Source of the DNA: an uncultured Clostridium sp.
Lineage (GTDB): Bacteria > Bacillota > Clostridia > TANB77 > CAG-508
Reading direction: 5' to 3'
Assembly: GCA_958413095.1 (NCBI GenBank)
Contig: CATYUF010000014.1
Span: 1-33,178 of the forward strand
DNA length: 33,178 bases
Each line of letters begins with the position of its first letter. Positions within the stretch are counted from its first letter, which is position 1. The position numbers and the translations under genes were made by a program. Positions 1 to 7,526 of the stretch are shown one piece after another. The notes beneath the pieces are model-generated. The model did not search any database. It was not told the origin of the DNA and worked only from the letters and a program-made list of their open reading frames with translations.

Positions 1-2383
1 CTATATCTCCTGTTACTACGTCCATTGGGTCTTTTGGATGATTATATGTTATTTTATCTTTTTCTTTATCATAGCTTGGTTGTGGTACTCTTGTTGTTAC
101 ATCTTGTTCATCTATTTTTGTTATAAATTTTCTTAATGCTAAATCAAATTCTTGTAACATTATATTATCATAATCTTCATCATCTTCATATTTTACCCAT
201 TCTTCTGGTTTTGAATCTCTATCCTCTACTGGATTCCCTTCACTATCTGAGTCATCTGTAATTGCTGCTTCATTTCTTATAATACCAATACCTGGGTCTG
301 TTGCAACAACTTTTAATATTACTGAAACTTCTCTGTAATCTGGATTTCTATTATCTTTTTCATCACTATATGGTTTAGATGGATCAAAGGCTTTTATTAA
401 ATTTGCTCCTTTTGTTGTTATTTCTTCTCCTTTTCCTTTGGCTAAATAGTCTGTTGTAATTTTAGAAGAATCTCCTTTAACATATGTCCACCCCATTTTT
501 GTATTATATTCCACTGCTGCCAATTCCTCTTTATCAGTTATAGGATTCATATCTTTATCAATAGTTGCTCCTAAAAATTCTAATCCTTCTGGAATATCTT
601 CTGTTATTTGAGAAGCATATCCATCAATTTCTCCTTCATTATATATTCTTAAAGTATATTTTACTAAATCTCCTGTTTTTACTGAAACTGGCTCTTTATT
701 TAATTGATAATCTGCTGTTGTTGCCGTTCCATTTGCTAATTTAGTTATATCTACACCTTGTATTCTTTCTTTTACTTTCTTGTCATTTACTTCTACTATT
801 CTTTTAACAAGTTTTAAATCAAAATCTTTCTTTTCTATTATTGTTTCTTTTTTTACTATTAGTTTCTCAAAGTCATCATCATCTTGCTCACCCTTGTAAA
901 AATAATTTGAATCAGATAATTCTGTTTTATTTTGAGAGTTACCTTTATAATTGTCCATATTATCTTTATTTACATTTGGAATTGTTGCAGGTTCTGAATC
1001 TCTATCTACTCCAACTTGGTCTGTTATTACTGTACCATTTGCATCTACTTCTTCTGCTATATACGCTACATTTGTTAAAACTTTATTATCTTCTTCAGCT
1101 GTAACCACTGCTTCTATTTCAATAGTTTCTGAATCTATTTTTCCTTTAGTATATGCTTTTAAGTTTTTGCTATTATCTTGCTTCTTTGTAAGAGTTACTG
1201 TATTTTTTTCTTCATTATAGTCTACATCATAACCTTGTGTATTTATTTTTGAATATTTCAATCCTGTTGGTAATTGATCAACTATTTTTGTTGCTCTTCC
1301 ATCAACTTCGCCTTCATTATATATAGTCAAATTATATGTAACAACGGCATCTTTTTTTACTTCTATTGGATCTTTTCTGTGTTTATATGTTGCTGTTGTT
1401 CCATCTTCTAAAGTTTTTTCATCTATCACTGGTACTCTAGAATTTGTAACATTTACTCCATTTATTTTCGTTATAAATTTTCTTAAAGCTAAATCAAATT
1501 CTTGAGCTTGTCTTTCTATTTCCATTAATGGCTGTTCTTGATTGTTTTTACTTGATGCATATAATGTTAATTGTGTTTTATACTTTCCATTTGAATCTGC
1601 ATAATTATTAGCATTTTTATTTGCTGTATCTATTAAATATTTATATAATAATTCTGCTTGTTGTTGTTTTTGGAAACCTGCACTAGCATTTGGTACTGTA
1701 TTTGTTGGATTATATTCACTAAAATTTTTATATGTGCTTCCATCTTCTGTGTACCATAGCCAAGATGTATTATCATATTTATCATATTTATTATTTTCTT
1801 CTCCATAATTAGTAAAATACCACATTGCTGCTTGTTGAATTGCTTTTATTTCATCATCTGATAGCTCAAAATCCCAAGCTTCTTTATATATTCCTGCATT
1901 TTCTAATAAAGCATTTTTTTCTGATTCTGTTGAAACTCCTGGTAAATAAACTAAATCAGCAAGTGCTAAAAGATTATTATAATGTCCACCATTGACAAGT
2001 TTATTTAATATATCATTTTGTTTTGCTATTTCTTCTCTTTCTGTATACATATCAAAACTTAAATTATATTCTGCATTTTTCTTAACATCACTAAATCCTA
2101 CTCCCGCTTTTACACAGTATACATTTACTTCCTTCGGGTCACTAAAATTGTTACTGCTATATTGCACTATATTCCAAATTTTAGCAGATGAACTAGTCAC
2201 ACTATTTATATCTGGATTTCCTATTGCATAACCTAAATTAGGCGTTGATAATGTTCTTAATTCTGTTATTCCAAAATATAGTGGTGGATTAAGTGTCATT
2301 GCATTAGATATATTAGGCAATAACATCAATACTGTTGTAATTAATATTGATATAATTATTAATAATAATCTTTTGATTTTCAT
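1..2383 (-). CDS. Secreted thioester-domain (TQXA) surface protein with repeats; C-terminus beyond window
   Basis: The frame is open from an ATG at 2383 to the window edge, about 794 codons with no stop. Seen: a signal peptide (MKIKRLLLIIISILIT..., cleavage probably after SNA at residue 28) and a thioester-type domain, with Cys90 in VYCVKAG and Gln183 in AIQQAAMWYF. In the TQXA family such a Cys and Gln form an internal thioester that can bond covalently to amines on a target surface. Downstream, the motif (E/D)FDLxLxK recurs three times (near 1504, 833 and 156), about 220 residues apart, each followed by a beta-rich domain containing YNEGE(V/I)DG. These look like isopeptide/DUF11-type stalk repeats. 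AAGGAGTG precedes the ATG. Role as an adhesin or pilus-like protein is inferred. A cell-wall sorting signal would lie outside the window. Confidence 0.85.
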   Translation of the reverse strand, partial: MKIKRLLLIIISILITTVLMLLPNISNAMTLNPPLYFGITELRTLSTPNLGYAIGNPDINSVTSSSAKIWNIVQYSSNNFSDPKEVNVYCVKAGVGFSDVKKNAEYNLSFDMYTEREEIAKQNDILNKLVNGGHYNNLLALADLVYLPGVSTESEKNALLENAGIYKEAWDFELSDDEIKAIQQAAMWYFTNYGEENNKYDKYDNTSWLWYTEDGSTYKNFSEYNPTNTVPNASAGFQKQQQAELLYKYLIDTANKNANNYADSNGKYKTQLTLYASSKNNQEQPLMEIERQAQEFDLALRKFITKINGVNVTNSRVPVIDEKTLEDGTTATYKHRKDPIEVKKDAVVTYNLTIYNEGEVDGRATKIVDQLPTGLKYSKINTQGYDVDYNEEKNTVTLTKKQDNSKNLKAYTKGKIDSETIEIEAVVTAEEDNKVLTNVAYIAEEVDANGTVITDQVGVDRDSEPATIPNVNKDNMDNYKGNSQNKTELSDSNYFYKGEQDDDDFEKLIVKKETIIEKKDFDLKLVKRIVEVNDKKVKERIQGVDITKLANGTATTADYQLNKEPVSVKTGDLVKYTLRIYNEGEIDGYASQITEDIPEGLEFLGATIDKDMNPITDKEELAAVEYNTKMGWTYVKGDSSKITTDYLAKGKGEEITTKGANLIKAFDPSKPYSDEKDNRNPDYREVSVILKVVATDPGIGIIRNEAAITDDSDSEGNPVEDRDSKPEEWVKYEDDEDYDNIMLQEFDLALRKFITKIDEQDVTTRVPQPSYDKEKDKITYNHPKDPMDVVTGDI

Positions 2384-2404
2384 TTTTTACACTCCTTATC
2401 GTAT

Positions 2405-2432
2405 ATTTTACACTATTATTTTATTTAGTCAA
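2405..2432 (-). promoter_or_regulatory. Sigma-A-type promoter of the thioester surface protein
   Basis: Reading the minus strand, TTGACT (2432-2427), a 16-bp spacer and TAAAAT (2410-2405). The predicted start is about 15 nt before the ATG at 2383, so the leader is very short and holds little beyond the ribosome binding site. Confidence 0.6.
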
Positions 2433-2707
2433 TATACATATTTTTAGTCTTTTTTTTATGATTTTTTTCTTCTTCATAATACTTACGGATTAATAACTTA
2501 CAACTTCTTTATTTTTGCTCTTCGTACATTACAATTATATTACATTTGTAAATCAAAATCAAGTATTTATGTAAATTAATGTGGCTTTTGCGCATTTCCC
2601 CTATATTTTCCCAATATACTAATAACTATTGCAATTTTTTATATTATATTAAAAAACTTATCATACTTTTATAAATTACTTTATATTATATATAAGAGGT
2701 ATTTTTT
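2433..2707. other. AT-rich spacer between divergent genes
   Basis: The 324-bp gap between the surface protein and the carboxypeptidase contains the minus-strand promoter listed separately. Upstream of the plus-strand gene it has several TATA-like stretches near 2685-2695, followed by AAGAGGT before the ATG at 2708. I could not pick one plus-strand promoter with confidence and saw no gene or RNA here. Confidence 0.4.
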
Positions 2708-3514
2708 ATGATAAGAAATAACAGATTATTAAAAATTTTTATTATATTTAGTTTTATAATTTTTATATTTACAAACTCGTTTGCCGATGATATTTCAATA
2801 CAAGAAGAAGATTTTGATATTTCATCATATATAAATAGTAATGAGTATATTGAAAGTTCTAATCCTACACAGGAATTTCCAACTATAAATTCTAGAGCAT
2901 ATGTTGTACTTGATAGGAAAACTAATACTGTTTTAATAGGTAAAAATGAATATTCTAAAAAGAAAATGGCTTCTACTACTAAGATAATGACAGCAATAGT
3001 AATTATTGAAAATTATAATTTAAATGAAACAGTAACAATCTCTAAAAAAGCTGGTAATACCGGTGGTTCAAGGCTAGGACTAAAATCAGGAGATAAAATA
3101 ACAGTTAATGACTTATTATATGGTTTAATGCTTCGTTCAGGAAATGATGCAGCTGTTGCCTTAGCAGAATATGTTTCTGGCTCTATTGAAGAATTTGCTA
3201 AATTAATGAATAAAAAAGCATCAGAATTGAATTTAACAAATACACATTTCGTTACTCCTCATGGTTTAGACCAGGATGAACATTACACTACTGCATATGA
3301 ATTAGCTTTATTAACCAATTATGCTCTAAATAATAAAACCTTTTCCCATATAGTTGGCTCTAAAACTTTTACTATAACTATAAATGGATATCCAAAAGAA
3401 CTTTTAAATACTAATGAATTATTAGGCAATTTTGATGGTGTTTATGGTGTTAAAACAGGATTTACTAATGGGGCTAATCGTTGTTTAGTTACTGCATGCG
3501 AACGTCGGAGATAA
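2708..3514 (+). CDS. dacF: D,D-carboxypeptidase, N-terminal catalytic part (S11 peptidase)
   Basis: A 268-residue frame with a signal peptide (hydrophobic residues 8-22, cleavage near SFA26) and all three active-site motifs of serine D,D-peptidases: SxxK at Ser89-Lys92 (STTK), SGN at 144-146 and KTG at 249-251. Ser89 is the expected acyl-enzyme nucleophile. The frame ends soon after KTGFTNGANRCL because of the frameshift, so the C-terminal PBP5 domain is lost from this frame. AAGAGGT lies upstream of the ATG. The last codons, CGT CGG AGA, are rare-looking in this AT-rich gene and mark the site of the break. Confidence 0.75.
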   Translation: MIRNNRLLKIFIIFSFIIFIFTNSFADDISIQEEDFDISSYINSNEYIESSNPTQEFPTINSRAYVVLDRKTNTVLIGKNEYSKKKMASTTKIMTAIVIIENYNLNETVTISKKAGNTGGSRLGLKSGDKITVNDLLYGLMLRSGNDAAVALAEYVSGSIEEFAKLMNKKASELNLTNTHFVTPHGLDQDEHYTTAYELALLTNYALNNKTFSHIVGSKTFTITINGYPKELLNTNELLGNFDGVYGVKTGFTNGANRCLVTACERRR

Positions 3515-3527
3515 AGATATAATTTGT

Positions 3528-3983
3528 GTGGTTTTAGGTGCAGATACTAAAAAATTCAGAACTCAAGATAGTATTAAACTTTTGAATTATTCATTAAATA
3601 ATTTTACATATATTAATATAAATGAAATAATTGAAAATGAATTTAATAAATGGATAGAAAATAACAATGAATATTTTGATGTTTATAAAGGCATTAGTAA
3701 TAATTTGAGTTTGTCATGTCCTAAATTAAAATATAATAAAATTCCTGTTAAGGTAGAAGACAAAAATAAAATAAAAATTCGTATAAATTGCAATTCTAAT
3801 TTGGTAGCGCCTGTTTTTGAAAATGAAAAAGTCGGAACTCTAAGTATGCTTATAGATGATACTGTTATGTATTCTTTTGATATCTGCAATAAAAATTTTA
3901 TTGAAAAAAAGGGCATTGACGACTACCTAAAAATATTCTTTAAAAACTTTGATATGTATATAAACTTTATAGATATTTTTTGA
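3528..3983 (+). CDS. D,D-carboxypeptidase, C-terminal part in the shifted frame
   Basis: A 151-residue frame (from a GTG) matching what follows the KTG box in PBP5-type enzymes: VLGADTKKFRTQDSIKLLNYS, then the small beta-rich C-terminal domain thought to place the catalytic domain near the membrane. There is no credible ribosome binding site at its start, and the open frame extends upstream through GDKDIICV, so it is the detached tail of the preceding gene. The final hydrophobic, aromatic stretch (MYINFIDIF) may be the membrane-associating end. Confidence 0.6.
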   Translation: MVLGADTKKFRTQDSIKLLNYSLNNFTYININEIIENEFNKWIENNNEYFDVYKGISNNLSLSCPKLKYNKIPVKVEDKNKIKIRINCNSNLVAPVFENEKVGTLSMLIDDTVMYSFDICNKNFIEKKGIDDYLKIFFKNFDMYINFIDIF

Positions 3984-4013
3984 AATATGTATTATTAAAC
4001 TATCTAATTGTAT

Positions 4014-4053
4014 AAAAGAAGTTATTAAATATTTATATAATAGCTTCTTTTTT
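4014..4053 (+). terminator. Rho-independent terminator of the carboxypeptidase gene
   Basis: A 14-bp stem (4014-4027 with 4038-4051, one G-U pair) closes a 10-nt loop and runs into six T residues. Confidence 0.8.
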
Positions 4054-4112
4054 GTCGTATAGGGAAAATCGCCTTTTATCTTGACCCTATATAGGATTTT
4101 TCCGTATACAAC
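4054..4112. repeat. Unexplained 17-bp imperfect hairpin
   Basis: Arms 4054-4070 and 4095-4112 are complementary except for one G-G, one C-A and one bulge. The loop contains the palindrome CCTATATAGG. No T-run follows on either strand, so it is not an obvious terminator. It sits just past the dacF terminator, in the dacF-acpP convergent spacer. Confidence 0.45.
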
Positions 4113-4123
4113 AAGTAAATGTG

Positions 4124-4151
4124 ACCTTTAAAAAGCCCCCCAATAGCCTTT
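4124..4151 (-). terminator. Possible back-up terminator downstream of acpP
   Basis: Reading the minus strand, AAAGGC (4151-4146) pairs with GCTTTT (4136-4131) around a G-rich loop and runs into TTTAAAGG. It is weaker than the main acpP terminator at 4186-4222. The rest of the 245-bp convergent spacer 3984-4228 holds only these hairpins. Confidence 0.3.
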
Positions 4152-4185
4152 CTAGTGTAGTTTCGCTACTTTTCTTATTTGAAGT

Positions 4186-4222
4186 AAAAAAAGGAATTAA
4201 AGAACTATATTTCCTTAATCCC
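4186..4222 (-). terminator. Rho-independent terminator of acpP
   Basis: On the minus strand a 12-bp stem (4222-4211 with 4204-4193, two G-U pairs), a 6-nt loop, then seven T residues, ending 7 nt after the acpP stop. Confidence 0.85.
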
Positions 4223-4228
4223 ATTTTT

Positions 4229-4471
4229 TTATTTTACATTTTCTTTTATGTAGTCAACTACATCTCCTACTGTTACAACTTTTTCTGCATCACTATCTGG
4301 AATTTCTATATCAAATTCTTCTTCTAATGCCATAACTAATTCAACTATATCTAATGAATCAGCTCCTAGGTCATCTATGAAAGATGCTTCCATTGTTACT
4401 GCTGTATCAGCAACGCCTAATTGTTCAACAATTATTCCTTTTACTTTTTCTAAAACTTCTTCTGAACTCAC
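4229..4471 (-). CDS. acpP: Acyl carrier protein
   Basis: This 80-residue acidic protein carries growing acyl chains of fatty acid synthesis as thioesters on a phosphopantetheine arm. The attachment site is seen as Ser39 in the family motif GADSLD. Length, charge and the four-helix pattern (EVLEKVKGIIVEQLGV..., DIVELVMALEEEFDIEI) fit AcpP. I take the GTG at 4471 as start: AGGAGGTGA lies 9 nt upstream and no ATG fits. plsX is 141 nt upstream on the same strand, but strong promoters lie in the spacer, so acpP can be transcribed alone. The usual fab genes are not adjacent. Confidence 0.95.
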   Translation of the reverse strand: MSSEEVLEKVKGIIVEQLGVADTAVTMEASFIDDLGADSLDIVELVMALEEEFDIEIPDSDAEKVVTVGDVVDYIKENVK

Positions 4472-4500
4472 TTTCCGAGTTCACCTCCTCTCAAGTTTAC

Positions 4501-4556
4501 AAATGATATATTTGATATCACATTTATATTATATGTTTTTATTTTTGTCAAGTCAA
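4501..4556 (-). promoter_or_regulatory. Two overlapping acpP promoters with leader inverted repeat
   Basis: Minus strand: TTGACT (4556-4551), 17 bp, TATAAT (4533-4528). Offset by 5 bp there is also TTGACA (4551-4546), 17 bp, TATAAA (4528-4523). Downstream, within 4501-4525, TGATAT-CAAAT-ATATCA forms an inverted repeat where a repressor could bind or a leader hairpin could form. Confidence 0.7.
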
Positions 4557-4612
4557 TTTAATATTTTTCATAAATTTATACTGCCAAGTCAGAATTGTCA
4601 ATCTACTTTAAA

Positions 4613-5659
4613 TTATATATTTTTCTGTTCTTCTGCTAAATTCCTTTGTTTTTCAAATTCTTCTTTCATTTTATCTACTGCTTTATTTTCCACAAATTTT
4701 TCAGCTTGTATTATTGTATATTCAAATAGTAACGCATCACTACTTCCATGTGCTTTTACGACTGGTTTCTTTACACCTAAAAATAATGCTCCTCCGTATG
4801 ATTTATAATCCATAACTTTAGTAAATCTTTTTAATGCTGGAAGTGCTGGTATAGCTAAAATTTTAGCTATTATATTTTTTGTAAAACTCTCTGTTAATGA
4901 TTTTTTAACAAATTTTCCTAACCCTTCTGTAGTTTTTAAAAATACATTTCCTGTAAAGCCATCTGTAACAATTGCATGAATTTTTCCAGAAAACACATTT
5001 CTTCCTTCTACATTACCTACAAAATTTATTCCTAATTCTTCTGACTTTTCTTTTAATAAATGATAACTTTCTCTAACTAATTCATTTCCTTTAGTTTCTT
5101 CTGTTCCTATATTTAACAATCCTATTGCTGGATTTTCTATTCCATATGTATTTTTTAAATATATACTAGACATTTGTGCAAATTGTAATAAGTTAATAGG
5201 CTTACAATTAGTATTTGACCCTGCATCTATTAATAGTAATTGACTTTTATATGCTGGAAGTATTCCTGCTAATGCTGGCCTATCTATTCCTTTAATCCTT
5301 CCTACTATTAATGTTGCTCCTGTTAGTAAAGCTCCTGAATTTCCCGCTGAAATGAATACATCTCCTTCATCTTCTTTTAACATCTTAAATCCAACAACCA
5401 TTGATGAATCTTTTTTATGCTTTATTGCTACAGTTGGTGTATCTTCCATTTCTATTGTTTCTGTTGCATTTCTTATTTTTAGTCTACTTGATATTTCTTC
5501 AATTTCTTTTCCGTAAAATTCTTTTATTTTACTTCTTATCACATCTTCTTTTCCTACTAATACAACTTCTGCCTTTACTTTATTTATTGCATTTACTGCT
5601 CCTTTTATATTAGCATCTGGTGCATTATCTCCACCCATTGCATCTAGCATTATTTTCAT
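4613..5659 (-). CDS. plsX: Phosphate acyltransferase PlsX
   Basis: PlsX makes acyl-phosphate from acyl-ACP, the first step feeding phosphatidic acid synthesis through PlsY. The N-terminus MKIMLDAMGGDNAP is the family signature, and conserved stretches such as FISAGNSGALLTGAT, LIDAGSNTNCKP and VTDGFTGNVFLKTTEG are present. At 348 residues it is slightly longer than usual because of a charged, Glu/Lys-rich C-terminal tail (about residues 320-348). GGAGGAAACAAA precedes the ATG. Its neighbour acpP encodes the carrier of its substrate. The rpmF and fapR genes that often sit upstream in Firmicutes are absent; a small membrane protein gene is there instead. Confidence 0.95.
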   Translation of the reverse strand: MKIMLDAMGGDNAPDANIKGAVNAINKVKAEVVLVGKEDVIRSKIKEFYGKEIEEISSRLKIRNATETIEMEDTPTVAIKHKKDSSMVVGFKMLKEDEGDVFISAGNSGALLTGATLIVGRIKGIDRPALAGILPAYKSQLLLIDAGSNTNCKPINLLQFAQMSSIYLKNTYGIENPAIGLLNIGTEETKGNELVRESYHLLKEKSEELGINFVGNVEGRNVFSGKIHAIVTDGFTGNVFLKTTEGLGKFVKKSLTESFTKNIIAKILAIPALPALKRFTKVMDYKSYGGALFLGVKKPVVKAHGSSDALLFEYTIIQAEKFVENKAVDKMKEEFEKQRNLAEEQKNI

Positions 5660-5711
5660 TTTGTTTCCTCCATTTTTATTTGTCTTATTTCATTTTATTT
5701 ATAACATATCT

Positions 5712-5768
5712 ATTTTATTATTTTTTTTACTAAAATACAAGAGATTTACTAAAATAAATTGTATTTTA
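5712..5768 (-). promoter_or_regulatory. plsX promoter with inverted repeat over the -35
   Basis: Minus strand: TTGTAT (5740-5735), 17 bp, TAAAAT (5717-5712). TAAAATACAA (5731-5740) is repeated in inverted form as TTGTATTTTA (5759-5768) 18 bp upstream, so the -35 box lies in one arm. This looks like an operator. It does not match the FapR consensus I know (TTAGTACCTRRTACTAA). Confidence 0.55.
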
Positions 5769-5772
5769 CAAG

Positions 5773-5809
5773 AAAAGCTAGAACTATTTCAAATATATTT
5801 CTAGCTTTT
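5773..5809. terminator. Bidirectional terminator after the 64-residue gene
   Basis: An 11-bp perfect stem AAAAGCTAGAA (5773-5783) pairs with TTCTAGCTTTT (5799-5809), with T-rich sequence on both sides. In context it ends transcription of the 5829-6023 gene before the plsX promoter. Confidence 0.8.
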
Positions 5810-5828
5810 TTATTTCATTATTTATTAT

Positions 5829-6023
5829 TTAATTAAAAAAATGGCACATAACAAATAGTAGAATTCCTAATACTTGAATCATAATTCCATTTCGTCTGCA
5901 TTTCTTTATTTTCTCTTCTGAATCTCTATCTTCTTTTTTTAGTGCTTTAGTTGGGAAAAGAAGCATAAATCCTCCAAGAAGAATAAACACTACTGACGAA
6001 ATATATGGTATAAGTTCATACAT
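5829..6023 (-). CDS. Small two-helix membrane protein of unknown function
   Basis: I do not recognise a family. The 64-residue product has two hydrophobic segments (about residues 6-24 and 47-62) joined by a highly charged stretch (KALKKEDRDSEEKIKKCRRNG), giving a probable hairpin topology. An AGGAGGTGA site 6 nt before the ATG at 6023 and a dedicated terminator at 5773-5809 support a real gene. It lies between the tuf terminator and plsX. A TATAAT at about 30 nt upstream could be its own -10, but I found no convincing -35. It does not look like part of the str operon. Confidence 0.65.
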   Translation of the reverse strand: MYELIPYISSVVFILLGGFMLLFPTKALKKEDRDSEEKIKKCRRNGIMIQVLGILLFVMCHFFN

Positions 6024-6077
6024 AATATCACCTCCTCATTTGTCAATTATAATTTACTATTTGATTTCATCTTTAGC

Positions 6078-6108
6078 CAAAAACAGAAACACTCTTGGTG
6101 TTTCTGTT
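6078..6108 (-). terminator. Terminator at the end of the str operon (after tuf)
   Basis: Minus strand: AACAGAAACAC (6108-6098), a 5-nt loop, GTGTTTCTGTT (6092-6082) and a T-run. The 11-bp stem is perfect and starts 11 nt past the tuf stop. Confidence 0.9.
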
Positions 6109-6118
6109 CAAATTAAAA

Positions 6119-7321
6119 TTATTCTATAATATCAGCAACAACACCTGAACCAACTGTTCTACCACCTTCACGAATAGCGAATCTTAATCCTTTTTCGATA
6201 GCGATAGGTGTGATTAATTCTATTGTCATTGATACGTTATCTCCAGGCATAACCATTTCTGTTCCAGCAGGTAATTCGATAACACCTGTAACGTCTGTTG
6301 TTCTGAAATAGAATTGTGGTCTGTATCCGTTGAAGAATGGAGTATGTCTTCCACCTTCGTCTTTTGTTAAAACGTATACTTCTGATGTGAATTTTGTATG
6401 TGGATTTATTGATCCTGGTTTACATAGAACTTGACCTCTTTCGATGTCTTTTCTATCTACACCTCTTAATAATGCTCCGATATTATCTCCAGCTTCAGCT
6501 TGATCTAATAATTTCCTGAACATTTCTACACCTGTAACAACAGTTTTTCTTCTTTCTGTTGTAAGACCGATGATTTCAACTTCGTCTTGTAATTTAACTT
6601 CTCCTCTTTCTACTCTACCTGTTGCAACTGTTCCACGTCCTGTGATTGTGAATACGTCTTCAACTGGCATTAAGAATGGTTGGTCGATTGGTCTTTCTGG
6701 TGTTGGTATATAACTATCAACATATTCCATTAATTCTTTCATTGGTTTGTAAACTTCGTCATCTGGATTTGTTGATGTACTTTCTAATACTTGTAATGAA
6801 GATCCTTTTACTACTGGAATATCATCTCCTGGGAAACCATATTCTGATAATAAATCTCTAACTTCCATTTCAACTAATTCTAATAATTCTGGGTCATCAA
6901 CCATATCACATTTGTTTAAGTAAACAACGATATATTTAACTCCAACTTGTCTAGCAAGTAAGATGTGTTCTCTTGTTTGAGGCATTGGACCATCAGCTGC
7001 TGAAACAACTAATATAGCTCCATCCATTTGAGCAGCACCTGTAATCATGTTTTTAACATAGTCAGCATGTCCTGGACAGTCAACGTGTGCATAGTGTCTG
7101 TTGTCTGTTTCATATTCAACGTGAGCTGTGTTAATTGTGATTCCTCTTTCTCTTTCTTCTGGTGCTCCATCGATTGCATCATATGCTTCGAATTTAGCTT
7201 TTCCTAATAATGATAAGTATTTAGTAATAGCTGCTGTTGTTGTTGTTTTACCATGGTCAACGTGTCCGATTGTACCGATGTTAACGTGTGGCTTTGTTCT
7301 TTCAAATTTTGCTTTTGCCAT
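6119..7321 (-). CDS. tuf: Elongation factor Tu
   Basis: EF-Tu delivers aminoacyl-tRNA to the ribosome as a GTP complex. At 400 residues it has the usual length and all GTPase motifs: G1 GHVDHGKT (19-26), RGITI switch I, DCPGH switch II and NKCD. The C-terminal beta-barrel domains include TGRGTVATGRVERG and GDNVSMTIELITPIAIEKG. The segment after the fourth GTPase motif reads GSSLQVLESTSTNPDD rather than the common GSALKALEG, a lineage variation. AAGGAGGAATTATAAA precedes the ATG. Last gene of the str operon, 205 nt after fusA, with its own predicted promoter in that spacer and a strong terminator after it. Confidence 0.98.
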   Translation of the reverse strand: MAKAKFERTKPHVNIGTIGHVDHGKTTTTAAITKYLSLLGKAKFEAYDAIDGAPEERERGITINTAHVEYETDNRHYAHVDCPGHADYVKNMITGAAQMDGAILVVSAADGPMPQTREHILLARQVGVKYIVVYLNKCDMVDDPELLELVEMEVRDLLSEYGFPGDDIPVVKGSSLQVLESTSTNPDDEVYKPMKELMEYVDSYIPTPERPIDQPFLMPVEDVFTITGRGTVATGRVERGEVKLQDEVEIIGLTTERRKTVVTGVEMFRKLLDQAEAGDNIGALLRGVDRKDIERGQVLCKPGSINPHTKFTSEVYVLTKDEGGRHTPFFNGYRPQFYFRTTDVTGVIELPAGTEMVMPGDNVSMTIELITPIAIEKGLRFAIREGGRTVGSGVVADIIE

Positions 7322-7416
7322 TTTATAATTCCTCCTTTTTATTTTGAGTTAGACTTTATGTCTTCTCTCATTTTATATAATTTAAATTTAATGACTTAAA
7401 TTCTTTTAGTATTAGC

Positions 7417-7464
7417 ATTTTATAACATTTTATAGAAAAAATCAATACTTTTTCTATAAAATGT
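7417..7464 (-). promoter_or_regulatory. Predicted tuf promoter embedded in a perfect 16-bp inverted repeat
   Basis: Minus strand: TTGATT (7445-7440), 17 bp, TAAAAT (7422-7417). A perfect 16-bp inverted repeat (7425-7440 with 7449-7464, loop 8) covers the spacer and the end of the -35. In read-through RNA from fusA it would be a long hairpin with no T-run, more like an RNase cleavage site than a terminator. It gives tuf a means of expression independent of the rest of the operon. Confidence 0.55.
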
Positions 7465-7526
7465 ATAATATGCAAATTTCATTATAATTATTACTATTAT
7501 TAGATTTTTTTAATCAAAATCTTATT

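Larger units (their letters stand above)
2708..3983 (+). pseudogene. dacF: D-alanyl-D-alanine carboxypeptidase (PBP5/DacF type), frameshifted
   Basis: Two adjacent frames together encode one PBP5-family protein of about 424 residues, a normal length. Removing a single base within 3503-3508 joins the catalytic part (ends ...VTACERRR, stop at 3512) to GDKDIICVVLGAD in the next frame. The family normally reads TACER-x-x-x-DIICVVLGAD here. The downstream part has no other stop, so the break is recent, a sequencing or assembly error, or (less likely) a recoding site. If intact, it would be exported and trim the terminal D-Ala from peptidoglycan pentapeptides. A terminator follows at 4014. Confidence 0.75.

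Noticed and set aside
841..2231. Plus-strand frames opposite the surface protein
   Set aside because: They are shadows of the minus-strand frame, rich in Leu/Ser/Tyr from AT-rich antisense codons, without ribosome binding sites.
3500..3530. Programmed +1 frameshift in dacF
   Set aside because: No known slippery pattern or stimulatory structure seen, and no precedent in the family. A mutation or assembly error is more likely, so this is kept only as an alternative.
5701..5770. FapR operator upstream of plsX
   Set aside because: TTTTAGTAA-like pieces occur, but the FapR consensus core with its central symmetry is absent, and no fapR gene is adjacent.
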